Assembly (NCBI GenBank): GCA_022376925.1
Contig: JAIOJX010000005.1
Coordinates: 162,319,001-162,383,000 of the forward strand
Reading direction: 5' to 3'
Length of the DNA stretch: 64,000 nucleotides
Source: Tragulus kanchil
Lineage: Eukaryota; Chordata; Mammalia; Artiodactyla; Tragulidae
Positions 1-11,537 of the stretch are shown here, in pieces (within the stretch, counting starts at the first letter, position 1; the number at the start of each line of letters is the position of its first letter). The notes under the pieces are model-generated. The model did not search any database, was not told the origin of the DNA, and saw only the letters and a program-made list of their open reading frames with translations. Both the position numbers and the translations under genes were made by a program.

Positions 1-51
1 TCTCTTTCCCTCCCCGCCGCCCCCACTTTCATCCTATCTCGTCAGCCTTTC

Positions 52-226
52 CAGGGGTTAGCAAACTACAGTCACCAGCTTTACTGAACAGCCCATCCAT
101 TCAGGTTTCATCTAGGGCTTGCTTTTGTGCTACAACTACAGAGTTAAGTAGTCAGGGCAAACTGACCAGACAACTAAGCTGAAAATATTTACTATCTGGG
201 CTTTAAGAAGAAGTATGCAACCTCTG
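52..226 (+). mobile_element. hAT-Charlie-type non-autonomous DNA transposon
   Basis: A 175 bp element opens with CAGGGGTTAGCAAACTAC and closes with GCAACCTCTG, which are degenerate terminal inverted repeats. The interior includes AAAATATTTACTATCTGG, typical of a mammal-wide MER-class element whose ends read CAGGGGTCGGCAAACT. A second member in the same orientation lies at 57723-57909. The subfamily name is uncertain. It is non-coding and inactive. Confidence 0.7.
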
Positions 227-620
227 CTCTAAATCTTCTCTATTACTAACTCTGAGTCCTAGATTTTCCCCAAGACCACTCAATTTGCCACTCCTTTCGA
301 AGGAGGTCTGGGGAGGCCAGGCTGGAGTCCAGAGGAAGAAAATGCCTAAAACAAGTGAAAGAAAAAACCAGAAGGGAAGCTGGTCAGCTGCCCACTGCAC
401 ATGTGGGCGATTCCACCTCCACCTAGCCAAGTGAGTCAAGGTTCTAGATGAATTAGGGCTTCAGGAAAGGCAATGAAAGGAAAAGTTGTCTCTGACCTTG
501 ACTCTGACTTTCAACCCAGGCACTACCTATCATTTTGACCTCCTGAGCAGAGATAAATTTGACTGCAACCTGACTCCCCAATCCAGGTTTTTTCAGTAAC
601 AAACAGGAAACTGTCACCAC
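227..620. other. Unassigned single-copy DNA
   Basis: I see no gene or recognisable repeat here. The short reverse-strand open frame at 203-439 overlaps the transposon end and has no recognisable protein features. Confidence 0.5.
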
Positions 621-800
621 TAGTCATCATGGAAATGCAAATCAAAACCACAATAAGATATCACTTCACACCCATCAGGATGACTGGAAACAAAAACTCA
701 GATAGCAGCAATCGTTGTCTAGGAAATTGTAGAGAAAATGGAATCTTCTTGCATTGCTAGTCGGAATGTAAAATGATACAGCCACTTCAGAAATCTTTTG
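621..800 (+). mobile_element. L1 LINE 3' fragment
   Basis: The text resembles the L1 ORF2/3' region around the 'aaatgcaaatcaaaaccac...' and 'ggaatgtaaaatgatacagcc' signatures. It is heavily diverged and truncated on both sides, so it is a dead fragment of an old L1. Confidence 0.75.
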
Positions 801-1446
801 CCTCATCATCCTTCTTTGCCCCAATCCTAAAAGAAGTAGATCCAAAAGAGGGTGGGAGAGGAGAGGTGAAAGACAGCAGACCATTCCTTCGCACCAAGAT
901 GGAAGCTGGCCATGGACTGGACATATGTGGCCTCATGGCAACAGGGTAACAGGGCCCTGAGACCCAGGCGTGTCTCCACCCACCTCTACTGCAGCCTGAC
1001 CTGGTCAGGTTTCTACCTGGGACTGCGGTCCATCAGACAGCCTCTCATTGTACTTGCCCCAGGGCATCCTGTGGCACCCAGGTCTGAGTTCTGGAATCCC
1101 CCATTCCCACTTGGCCATGGAGTACCTGCATATGACATCTTTTGGAATTCCTCCACCCCGTGCTGCCACTGTGCTCTCTCACCAAGGGCCACAACACTTC
1201 TGCACCCTTGGCATGGGACAGAAACTTTGCTATACATTCCTCTTCCTTCTACATACACAGACAAACTGCATCATTCAACCTCCCCTATGATGAATGAAGT
1301 CACGTGATTTAGTTCTGGTCTAAGACGTGGGTGGAAGTAGTACTCATTGCTTGCCGGCCAAACCCATGAAGTCTCCTATGCCATTCTCCATGGACTTGCC
1401 TTCCTCTTTTGACTTTCTTGTTTGGGCTGGTCAGATGGAGAGGATG
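801..1446. other. Unassigned single-copy DNA
   Basis: Mixed-composition sequence. Overlapping short open frames occur on both strands (912-1307 forward, 1013-1264 reverse), as expected by chance. I recognise no domain, splice pattern or repeat. Confidence 0.5.
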
Positions 1447-2002
1447 TAGCAGAGAATGGAGGGCTAGGTAGGCAATGGAACCACCATATGGAAGAGTTTG
1501 GGCTCTTGCCTAAAGCATTCCTCCAATGGCTCATCCACCAACCTCTTCTGTCAGTGGTACATCATTGCTCCCTCTGCAGGTCATCTATGGAGATAAATTC
1601 TCACTTCTCCTAAGGCCCATAGCTTTTCGGGATAACATGGAAGAAGTGAGTTAGGGATTTCTGATATTTGGGAGGTACAGAAATATTTCTAAACACCCCC
1701 TATCCCCACCAAGTTGTATTCCCAAGAAGGGGAAGATCAAGATTCTACATTTGACCAATGTTTCCTGGCTCTTTCTCTCTCTTCTACAACCTACACCAGA
1801 GGGATACGGATGAGCTTTATGCTTCCTGTTCCCATTTAGCAGCATCTATGATTGTACTATATCCTGAATTTCTCATGTGTTATTGTAACCTTGATACTTG
1901 TGTTGGCCAGGCCTGGCTGCTAACATGTTCATGGGAGCTTCAAGAACTTAGGAAAAGTTTTTTATCTCCACAAATCCTGGCTGTTAATACCATTGTCCTG
2001 TT

Positions 2003-2256
2003 GTTGTTTGTTGTTCAGTTGCTAAGTCATTGCTGACTCTTTGCAACCCGATGGACTGTAGCAGCATGCCAGGCTTCCTTGTCTTTCATCATCTCCCAGA
2101 ATTTGTTCAAACTCATGTCCATTGAGTCAGTAATGCCATCCAACCGCGTCATCCTCTGTCATCTTCTTCTACTCCTACCCTCAGTCTTTCCCAGCATCAG
2201 GATCTTATCCAATGAGTTAGCTCTTCATGTCAGGTGACCAAAGTATTGGACCTTCG
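2003..2256 (-). mobile_element. BovB LINE 3'-end fragment
   Basis: The segment reads as the reverse complement of the BovB 3' end: GTTGTTCAGTTGCTAAGTCA, then the 'gcaacccgatggactgtagca', 'atgtccattgagtcagtaatg' and 'ccaatgagttagctcttc' signatures. BovB is abundant in ruminants. Only the tail is present, with no reverse transcriptase. The flanking 2257-2345 may be further decayed LINE. Confidence 0.8.
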
Positions 2257-3094
2257 GAGGCTCTCTGGCCACACAACAGGACATGGTATCCTCCAGAAGT
2301 CTGACTGCAGAAGCAACTGACTCTTCTCAGCAGCTAAAATGGGATTTTGAGAGCCGGGTGTCATAGGTGTCAAGCAGGGGTGGCAGCAGCCTTGGTATTT
2401 TCCTAGAACAGTCCTGTGTGTGCTTGGGCAGTTTTCCTGGTTGTGTGGCAGCCAAGATCATTCCCTGGCTTCCCAGGAGATCCAATAAGCAAACAAATAT
2501 GTTTAATTTTCCTAGAACAAAGTCCCCATCCGGTGTAGATAGCAGAGAATGGAGGGCTAGGTAGGCAATGGAACCACCATATGGAAGAGTTTGGGCTCTT
2601 GCCTAAAGCATTCCTCCAATGGCTCATCCACCAACCTCTTCTGTCAGTGGTACATCATTGCTCCCTCTGCAGGTCATCTATGGAGATAAATTCTCACTTC
2701 TCCTAAGGCCCATAGCTTTTGGGATAACATGGAAGAAGTGAGTTAGGGATTTCTGATATTTGGGAGGTACAGAAATATTTCTAAACACCCCCTATCCCCA
2801 CCAAGTTGTATTCCCAAGAAGGGGAAGATCAAGATTCTACATTTGACCAATGTTTCCTGGCTCTTTCTCTCTCTTCTACAACCTACACCAGAGGGATACG
2901 GATGAGCTTTATGCTTCCTGTTCCCATTTAGCAGCATCTATGATTGTACTATATCCTGAATTTCTCATGTGTTATTGTAACCTTGATACTTGTGTTGGCC
3001 AGGCCTGGCTGCTAACATGTTCATGGGAGCTTCAAGAACTTAGGAAAAGTTTTTTCTCTCCACAAATCCTGGCTGTTAATACCATTGTCCTGTT

Positions 3095-3348
3095 GTTGTT
3101 TGTTGTTCAGTTGCTAAGTCATTGCTGACTCTTTGCAACCCGATGGACTGTAGCAGCATGCCAGGCTTCCTTGTCTTTCATCATCTCCCAGAATTTGTTC
3201 AAACTCATGTCCATTGAGTCAGTAATGCCATCCAACCGCGTCATCCTCTGTCATCTTCTTCTACTCCTACCCTCAGTCTTTCCCAGCATCAGGATCTTAT
3301 CCAATGAGTTAGCTCTTCATGTCAGGTGACCAAAGTATTGGACCTTCG
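3095..3348 (-). mobile_element. BovB LINE fragment, second copy
   Basis: This is the copy of 2003-2256 carried by duplication A, offset by 1092 bp. It is not an independent insertion. Confidence 0.8.
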
Positions 3349-3730
3349 GAGGCTCTCTGGCCACACAACAGGACATGGTATCCTCCAGAAGTCTGACTGC
3401 AGAAGCAACTGACTCTTCTCAGCAGCTAAAATGGGATTTTGAGAGCCGGGTGTCATAGGTGTCAAGCAGGGGTGGCAGCAGCCTTGGTATTTTCCTAGAA
3501 CAGTCCTGTGTGTGCTTGGGCAGTTTTCCTGGTTGTGTGGCAGCCAAGATCATTCCCTGGCTTCCCAGGAGATCCAATAAGCAAACAAATATGATTTTAG
3601 AATCCCCTTTCCGATGAAACTAACTAGTACAGATTGTGTTGTCTTCTGGTAAGAACTCTGTCCAACACAGGTGGAGAACCCAGGGCATGAGGAGCTACCA
3701 GATAGGAAAATACTTTAAAAATATTACCCT

Positions 3731-4065
3731 GGGCTTTCCTGGTGGTCCAGTGGGTAAGGACACTGCCTTGCAGTGCAAGGGGCGCCGGTTCGAGCCCTGG
3801 CCTGGGAAGATCCCATGTGCCGCGGAGCGGCTGGACCGATGTGTCCAGTTACCGAGCCGGAGCTCTGGAGCGCATGCGCCTAGAGCCGGCGCTCTGTGAC
3901 GACAGAGGCCACCGCGATGGGAGGCCCACAAAAGCCCCAAAAAAAGAACAAAGACGGATGAAAATAGAGAAATGAAAGACCAATAGAAGTGGCCCACCCG
4001 TCCCCCTCCCTCCCCACCCCACCCCCAAAAAGATAAAAATAAATTTAAAAAAAGAAAAGAAAAAT
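3731..4065 (+). mobile_element. CHR-type tRNA-derived SINE
   Basis: Begins GGGCTTTCCTGGTGGTCCAG and carries the tRNA-like B-box region 'ggttcgagccctgg'. It continues through a GC-rich body to an A-rich tail ending near 4065. The flanks 3718-3730 and 4061-4073 are imperfect matches (aaatattaccct / aaatattatccc) and look like an aged target-site duplication. The pol III-type CHR family is typical of cetartiodactyls. Confidence 0.85.
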
Positions 4066-5007
4066 ATTATCCCCTTTAAACATGTTCTCTGAATGCAAGC
4101 CAAGTGAATTTATAAGCATCTTGCTCAAATTGTGAGGAAGAGATATCCAAAGATTCTAAGGGAGGAAGGAATGGTGAATGGAAATTAATTATAAACTTCC
4201 TGCTATTACAAATTTATGATGTGTAAGAGGCCAATGCTTCTGTCTTTAGTATGCTGCCTTTGTTTTATTGTATTGAAGGTTTAAAAATATAGAGAGATAC
4301 AGTGCTTCATGGGTTCATTTATGACCTAGGGCCTCAGCCCTATTTTTCTCAAAAGCTTCTCAACAGTGGGTTCCCCTACTACTGGGATTTCAAGGAAACT
4401 CACCATTAGGCTGGGCGTAGATTCCTAGCCATACTTTGTCAGCATGACATACTCAGTAATTAAGTAAGTATGACGTAACTGCAGCCTTTATCTTGAGTGA
4501 CCAGAAGATGGTCAGGTTCTTTCCAGCACTTGACAGCTCCATCAGTCTAGTTTCTAAGACACTTGAAGTCTTGTTTCTCCAATCAGACCACAAGTTTCCT
4601 ACTGACCAGGATACCCTTCTAGGAAATTTCCACACTGATTGCGCTACATGAAATGCAAAGTATATGCCAGTGCCCCAGGAAGGGGATCTGGGGCTCATGG
4701 GCATCTTTCTGGTTTCTGAGATGAGGAAGTACTTTCATGGGTAGAAGGTTTCCCTGGACCAGCAGGAAGAGAAGAAAGATGGACTAGACCTCCACAGCCA
4801 GTCTCTGCCAATCCACAAAGGGAGACAGGAAAAAATGCTGAGTTCAATGGGGCAGAACATCTCAGTCAGCCCTGTGGGAACCGAGGAACCACATAGGTTG
4901 TTTCATTTCACTGAGATGCGTGGATTTTTATGAGAGTTCACTGGTGATCATGGATGCGAAGGTGGTGGGGCTTCCCTCACAAAGCTTTTCAGACATGCTC
5001 AAAGTGG
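4066..5007. other. Unassigned single-copy DNA
   Basis: AT-rich in the first half. No gene or confident repeat is seen. Confidence 0.5.
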
Positions 5008-5343
5008 CTCAGTCCATTCAGCCTGTGTGGTTTATAGACAACAAATGTGTACTTCTCACAATTCTGGAGGCTGGGAAGTCCAAGATCAAGGCATCATGAG
5101 ATTTGATCTTGAATGAAGGCCTGCTTCCTGGTTCATAGACAGCCATGTTCTCACTGTGCCCACACATGGCAGAAGAGGGGCAGGAGCTCCCTGGGTCTCT
5201 ATTATAAGAGCACTAATCTCATTCATGGGGACTCCACCCTCATGACCTAATCACCTCCCAAAGACCCCACCTTCAAATACCATCACATTGGCGACAAGGT
5301 TTCAAATATGAATTTGTGGGGTGGGACACAAACATTCCGTCGC
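5008..5343 (-). mobile_element. MLT1-family LTR (ERVL-MaLR)
   Basis: Reads as the reverse complement of an MLT1 LTR: 'ctcacaattctggaggctgg' near its left end, then 'cctcatgacctaatcacctcc' and 'atgaatttgtggggtgggacac' near its right end. A solitary, decayed LTR with no internal retroviral coding sequence beside it. Confidence 0.8.
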
Positions 5344-6339
5344 TGTCGCTAAGTAAACATACTTTATATTTCTTGGCACTGAGAAATCAACAGTCTGGCA
5401 CAGATGGGTGCCCAGATTCCTGTCTGCTGAACATGTGATGATGCACACAGCAACCTGAAGAATCACATCACCTTCTTGCTTGCAACCCCTTGGAGGTGTT
5501 ACACAAGGAATAAAATCCCAGCCTCATCCTGAGGTTCGGGGTTTCATGGGAGCTCTTTCTGCATCCTCATCCAGCTTTTCTCCTCACCACTTCCTCCCTT
5601 ATTCTAGTCACAGTGCTCTCCTCTCCTTCTGTCCGGTGTTCTGAAAGTGTCCCTTCCTCAGGACATTAGCATGTACCCTCCCCTCCCTCTCCTACACAAT
5701 CCACTATCCATTCCCCAATCAGCAATCCTTCATTCTTTCTCTCCCTTGTTCACTGCCAAATCCTTCACTCCTTAAACTGTGTCTGGGTCATAGTAGGTAC
5801 TCAGTAAATATTTGTCAATTAATGAAAAAAGAATGTATTGGGTTTTAACTAGCATAGGCTCTAACTAGCACGATGTATTCACATATAATGGAAACAGTAG
5901 TAGTTCCAGCCTTCCCCTTTTCCTTAGCTTTCTGCCCCTTGATTCCAAAGCTGAAGGCAAGAATTTGATTGAATCCCAGTGGGTTTCTTGGATACAAAGC
6001 TTTCCTTGATCACATTTCCTATGGACTGGCCTGTGTCATCTTTGAAACTAAAGCATGTCTGTGCCATGACAGTACTGAGAGGTTTAGAGCTAGCAGATAT
6101 GAAGCCTTTGTCTTATGCCATGCCCTCTCTATGTAATGCTTCTGATCATCATAACAACCTCTTTGGTTTTTCTATTTTTCCTTGATAATCAAGGGTGCCA
6201 AGTCTCAAGAGCATTAAAAAATGTATTCATGGTCACCCTTCCTAACAAATCATATAACCAGGTTCTGATGATGAAGCCAGTGTTCATCCCTTCATGATAC
6301 CATAGGCTGTCAATTGAGAGCTCAGTGACTTCATATATG
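5344..6339. other. Mostly unassigned DNA with a MIR-like tail
   Basis: A pyrimidine-rich stretch occupies 5560-5760. Positions 5775-5820 ('gtaggtactcagtaaatat') resemble a MIR 3' end. No gene is seen. Confidence 0.45.
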
Positions 6340-6530
6340 ACAGCCTCCGTGCCAGTTCAGGAGACCTAGGAGATGTGAGTTCAATTCCTGGGTCAGGAAG
6401 ATCCCCTGGAGTAGGAAATTATTAACCACATCAACATTCCTGTCTGAAAAATCCCGTGGACAGGGGAACCTGGTGGGGCAACAGTCTTTGGAGTCACAAA
6501 GAGTAAGTCAAGACTGACCAAGCACGCACT
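6340..6530 (+). mobile_element. Diverged Bov-tA SINE
   Basis: Contains the Bov-tA landmarks in order: 'gtgagttcaattcctgggtc', 'aagatcccctggag', 'cccgtggacaggggaacctg' and a Bov-A tail with 'gagtcacaaagagtaagtc'. It is more mutated than the other copies in the window and its head is degraded. Confidence 0.75.
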
Positions 6531-6639
6531 TGCAGGGCACCCCACTGGCGGACTGAAGTGGGTAGCCAACAAGGTTGTAAGAAGTGAATCTTGCAGGTTG
6601 TACAAGGGTCAAAGGCAAAGGTGACTTGGGCCACCTGCG

Positions 6640-6815
6640 TTGGGTAACCCTGCGCAAAGCAGCCCGCCTCTCCCAACCTCAGCAACCTCATCTCCAGATG
6701 GGAGAATGTGGTGACCAGAGTCCACTGGCAGCTCTGGAGTGCTGGAAGAATTAACTAATAAATGATTGGGAAGCACTTGGCCAATGTAAAGTGCTATATA
6801 AATGCTTAATAGTAA
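6640..6815 (+). mobile_element. MIR SINE
   Basis: Shows the MIR order 'caacctcagcaacctcatctc', then a purine-rich stretch, then 'taactaataaatgattggg' and 'aagtgctatataaatgctt'. Weakly conserved, so the boundaries are approximate. Confidence 0.5.
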
Positions 6816-8998
6816 CAACCACCCTGTCAGACATCCAGGGCTGCTTTTGAGCCCTGTGGTCCCTGTGTAATGATACTGAACCCTACAAAGTGCTTTACAA
6901 ATAGTAAATAATTCATTCTCAGGGCACCCCAGGGAAGCAAGAAAGGATTCCTCTTACTTTAGAGGAATTGAGACCCAACATTTACCAGGGCTGCTCAGCC
7001 AGGAGTCTTCGCAAAGCCAAGTTTGGGTCTCCATGGCCCTCTGCATCAGGCCAGGCTGGGTCCAACTGCTCATGGATTAGAGTAAGCCACACCCCTCCGG
7101 GGCTCTTGTCAGGCCTTTGTCTGTTGGGCTCTGGAGCGCAAGGCCTCGGCTTGGAAGGATGAGAGGCACGGGAAGATGAATAAACAGAGCTGGAAGTGGA
7201 AAACACACAGCATCTTCTCCTTGATGAGGCACTTGGTCTCTGAGGAGGACAGATGCTTCCTGGGCCTTGGAGAGAGGAGCCACCCAGGAGGAGGGGAGAT
7301 GACAGTGCAGGGTGGCTGGAGGGGAGAAACACTGAATTCAGGCCTTGAAGGGGGTCCTCCTCAAGCAAGAATCCTAACCCGACCTTGGCCAGTGAAGCAG
7401 AGCTTGGAGAAAAGGAAAGGGCTTAACTTCCCGGTGACAGGGCAGGAGTCCACTGTTCAGGGAGCTGCTGAGTGGGGTTCAGCTCCAGGAGCTTGACATC
7501 AGGGTATGGGGACAGGGGTGTTTGTCCCATGAAGGATGGAACTGGAAGGTCGCCAGCAAAGCATGAACTTTATGTGGGGTCAGTGCCCTACGCACAGCAT
7601 CTTATTCCCACAGCAGGTGAGCAACGGGCAGTCCAGAAAAGTTAAAGAGTATCCTTCAGGTCTCTCCACTGGTCCAACCAGGTTTAAGACCTGGGCACCT
7701 ATGCTAAGCCCACCTACGCCCCTTGCTATCAGGGCCTTGCAAGGCTGTGGTGAAGCCAACAAGCCAGGAGAAGCAGAAAGAATCATATTAATCCATTTTC
7801 TGGAATAAAAGCAAAATGATTAAAATCAACTTTAGAAAATTAGGAATCCTATGGGAATAATATTGATGTGAAATTTTAATATTTCAAAATAATTCCTAAA
7901 TGCTTAATAGTAACAACCACCCTGTCAGACATCCAGGGCTGCTTTTGAGCCCTGTGGTCCCTGTGTCATGATACTGCACCCTACAAAGTGCTTTACAAAT
8001 AGTAAATAATTCATCCTCAGGGCACCCCAGGGAAGCAAGAAAGGATTCCTCTTACTTTAGAGGAATTGAGACCCAACATTTACCAGGGCTGCTCAGCCAG
8101 GAGTCTTCGCAAAGCCAAGTTTGGGTCTCCATGGCCCTCTGCATCAGGCCAGGCTGGGTCCAACTGCTCATGGATTAGAGTAAGCCACACCCCTCCGGGG
8201 CTCTTGTCAGGCCTTTGTCTGTTGGGCTCTGGAGCGCAAGGCCTCGGCTTGGAAGGATGAGAGGCACGGGAAGATGAATAAACAGAGCTGGAAGTGGAAA
8301 ACACACAGCATCTTCTCCTTGATGAGGCACTTGGTCTCTGAGGAGGACAGATGCTTCCTGGGCCTTGGAGAGAGGAGCCACCCAGGAGGAGGGGAGATGA
8401 CAGTGCAGGGTGGCTGGAGGGGAGAAACACTGAATTCAGGCCTTGAAGGGGGTCCTCCTCAAGCAAGAATCCTAACCCGACCTTGGCCAGTGAAGCAGAG
8501 CTTGGAGAAAAGGAAAGGGCTTAACTTCCCGGTGACAGGGCAGGAGTCCACTGTTCAGGGAGCTGCTGAGTGGGGTTCAGCTCCAGGAGCTTGACATCAG
8601 GGTATGGGGACAGGGTGTTTGTCCCATGAAGGATGGAACTGGAAGGTCGCCAGCAAAGCATGAACTTTATGTGGGGTCAGTGCCCTACGCACAGCATCTT
8701 ATTCCCACAGCAGGTGAGCAACGGGCAGTCCAGAAAAGTTAAAGAGTATCCTTCAGGTCTCTCCACTGGTCCAACCAGGTTTAAGACCTGGGCACCTATG
8801 CTAAGCCCACCTACGCCCCTTGCTATCAGGGCCTTGCAAGGCTGTGGTGAAGCCAACAAGCCAGGAGAAGCAGAAAGAATCATATTAATCCATTTTCTGG
8901 AATAAAAGCAAAATGATTAAAATCAACTTTAGAAAATTAGGAATCCTATGGGAATAATATTGATGGTGAAATTTTTTTAATATTTCAAAATAATTCCT
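6799..8998. repeat. Tandem duplication B (1.10 kb period)
   Basis: Copy 1 is 6799-7897 and copy 2 is 7898-8998, abutting without a gap. Differences cluster at the ends: copy 1 has a shortened T run near 7875 (against seven T near 8973) and lacks a G near 7867. One G run differs by one base near 7514/8612. The copied DNA is repeat-poor. Opposing open frames (for example 6982-7368 reverse and 7176-7496 forward) recur in both copies and have no recognisable protein content. Confidence 0.93.
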
Positions 8999-9205
8999 CA
9001 ATGGCGCCTAGCCAAATAACCATGTCTAGGTGTCCCCTTAACATTTTCAAGGAACATTTTTTGCCCCTATGCTACGTAAACTCTATCAGAGGACACAAAA
9101 TATGGTGAACTGCCATACTCATTTTCTGAAAATAACATGAAATGGGTATCAAAACTTGACTAAAAAAGGAATTACCGACCAGTTTCAACTTCATGTGTAA
9201 ATATA

Positions 9206-9597
9206 AAAGCAAAAGTCAGGGGCTTCCATGGTAGTCCAGTGGGTAAAGGACACCACCTTGCAGTGCAAGGGGCACCGGTTTGATCCCTGGCCCGGGAAGA
9301 TCCCACGTGCCACAGAGCAGCTGGACAGACGTGTCCAACTACCGAGCCAGAGCTCTGGAGTGCATGCGCCCAGAGCCAGTGCTCTGCAGCAAGAGAGGCC
9401 ACTGCAAAGGGAGGCCCACACAGGCCAAAGAACAAGGATGGATGAAAATGGATAAATGAAAGACCAATATAAGTGCATATGCATATGACTGATCTGGGAA
9501 CATGCATGTCTGTGAACAACAAAACTTTGTAAAATTTTTAAAAATAAAATTTAAAAAAAGAAAAGAAAAAAAAAAAAATAATAAAGCAAAAGTCAGG
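9206..9597 (+). mobile_element. CHR-type SINE with intact target-site duplication
   Basis: The SINE body starts at 9221 (GGCTTCCATGGTAGTCCAG) and ends in an A-rich tail at about 9582. A perfect 15 bp direct repeat, AAAGCAAAAGTCAGG, flanks it at 9206-9220 and 9583-9597. It resembles the copy at 3731 and shares its 'gaaagaccaat' segment after the tRNA-related part. Confidence 0.92.
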
Positions 9598-9789
9598 CCA
9601 GCCTTATGGACCTGTGACCTGTCTACACAAATCCTTATATTCAGAAGAGCCCCATGCTTGGTTTAATGCTGTCTGTCATAAGTTTAAAATTCTTAATAAG
9701 TTCAATGAGGGACTCCACATTTGTTTTTTGCACTGGGTCATGTAAATTGTGTCTCCAGTCCTGGCAAAAATGTCACCAAATCAAATGTG

Positions 9790-10398
9790 ATACTACAATA
9801 AAATAATCTCTACCTTGATCAACGTAATTTTACCTAAGGATGCCAGGATGATTAAATAGTCAAAAATCTACTAATATAATATGAACTGTAGAGCATTACA
9901 ATGAAGATGGGAGCAGAGACTGAAGAGACATTTGATGAAACTTAACATGAAGATGACAAAGTTAAATGATGTATTTTTGAATGGTAAAATCCAACCTTAA
10001 GCCAAAATAATACTTAATTCATTAATAACATGTGCAATTTTTTTGACCTTTGAAATGAAGTTCATAAGTAGAAGCCTGTTATCCAGTTGCTAGGGTACCC
10101 TGATTGGGACATTCTGGCTGGTATAATAGGTATGGAGAGTGAGAAGTGGAAGGTCTCCAAGAAAGGAAAATGTGGCTTTATGTTATTTACAGACAGTATG
10201 ATCGCAAAATCAAAAGGCTCAGGAGGATTGACCAAAATATCTGTTTAAATCAGACTGTTGGGTGAATACAAGAGAAATAAACCTGAATCAAAAGCATCAC
10301 TAAATATCAATGATAACTACTAAAAAGCAGTAATAAGGAAATGACTTCAAAATAAATGTGTACACCATAACATAATCACGAGTAACTATTATATACAT
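9790..10398 (+). mobile_element. Degenerate L1 ORF2 segment (part 1)
   Basis: Follows L1 ORF2 text in order, including 'ttatttacagacagtatgat' (the reverse-transcriptase region), 'gaatacaagagaaataaacc', 'ctaaatatcaatgataac' and 'aggaaatgacttcaaaata'. Many stops and indels make it a non-functional fossil. A Bov-tA at 10399 interrupts it, and the L1 resumes at about 10614. Confidence 0.75.
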
Positions 10399-10613
10399 GG
10401 ACTTCCCTGGTGACATTAGTGGTAAAGAACCTGTCTGCCAATACATGAGACATAAGAGATGCAGATTCAATGCCTGGGTCAGGAAGATCGGCTGGAGAAG
10501 GCAATGGCAACTCCCTCCAGTATTCTTGTCTGGAGAATCCCATGGACAGAGGAGCCTGGTGGGCTACAGTTCATGGGGTCTCCAAGAATGTGACACGACT
10601 GAAGCAGCATAAC
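10399..10613 (+). mobile_element. Bov-tA SINE inserted in old L1
   Basis: Starts GGACTTCCCTGGTGACATTA, carries 'ccagtattcttgtctggag' and 'tcccatggacagaggagcc', and ends near 'tgacacgactgaagcagc'. It splits the L1 fossil. Confidence 0.9.
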
Positions 10614-11420
10614 ATTATATATGTAGTCAACATGAAAGCTTACTGAAGTATATAAAGTAATATTTAATAAATGGAGAAAACTAGTGCAAGTATATTGCAA
10701 GGTTGCAATAGAGTCCCATAAATAGGATGGAAGAAAGGAAGGGGAGGGGGAGTAAAGAAGAGAGAGAGAAAGAGAAGCTTAACTGATTTCCATTTAAATA
10801 GTTAAGACAATTATTATCTATATGATGTTAGTTTTTTTTTAATGAAATAAATATTTACAAAATAATTCTAAACATTATCTAAAAAATAAACAAGCAAGAG
10901 AGGTTGGAAGCATTTTTTAAAAGCAGAAGGAACTGTTCTGCCAAATTTTAAAATGTGTACTAAAGTTCCAACAATTAAGTGTTTTATTGGCGGAAGAATT
11001 TGCAAACAGATCAATGGAAGAGACTGAGTAAGCTTAGAAAGAAATCTCCAAAATATGTAAGAATTGAGAAGATGATAAAGGGAACATCACACCCAAGGGG
11101 AAAATAAATGGATGAGTCATCCAATGGAATTTTTATATATAATAAAACTTTAGAAAATATAAGTAAAGATAGGCCAATAAGTACTGATTTCAGGATGGTA
11201 GAAACACTTCTAAGATCAGCAACGAAAAGTGCCGCAGAAGAAAATCTTGATCTATTAAGCTGCACAGTCTATGTATGCATATCATATATAAGCTATACCA
11301 AAAATATCACAATTAAAAAAATAAAAGAATGAGACAAACTAAAAAGTATATTTTCAACAAATATGACAAAGTGGTTAAAAAAAGCCTCATAACTTAAGAG
11401 ACTCCTACAAATCAGAATGG
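10614..11420 (+). mobile_element. Degenerate L1 ORF2 segment (part 2)
   Basis: Continues the L1: 'tattggcggaagaatttgc' followed by 'aaacagatcaatggaagag', then 'caacaaatatgacaaagtgg' and 'gactcctacaaatcagaa' match the ORF2 C-terminal and post-ORF2 region. It includes a purine-rich GA stretch at 10730-10780. Non-coding fossil. Confidence 0.7.
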
Positions 11421-11537
11421 TATGGATAGACCACAGTTTTGTTTAACTGTGCACCTGCTGAGGAACATCTGAGCTTCCACTGGTTCCGAAAATATATCAC
11501 AAAATTAAAATAAAATGAATTCATGGTCAAACATGGA

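Larger units (their letters stand above)
1447..3593. repeat. Tandem duplication A (1.09 kb period)
   Basis: Copy 1 is about 1447-2501 and copy 2 about 2540-3593. They are near identical, with single-base differences such as an extra C in copy 1 near 1630. The 38 bp spacer 2502-2539 is not random: its start resembles a corrupted version of the DNA after copy 2 (from 3591), and its end resembles the DNA just before copy 1. Each copy includes the same BovB fragment. This looks like an unmerged overlap between assembled pieces. Confidence 0.93.

Noticed and set aside
3636..4103. Open frames over the CHR SINE at 3731, with similar ones at 9172-9522
   Set aside because: They are translations of a SINE and recur wherever this family is inserted.
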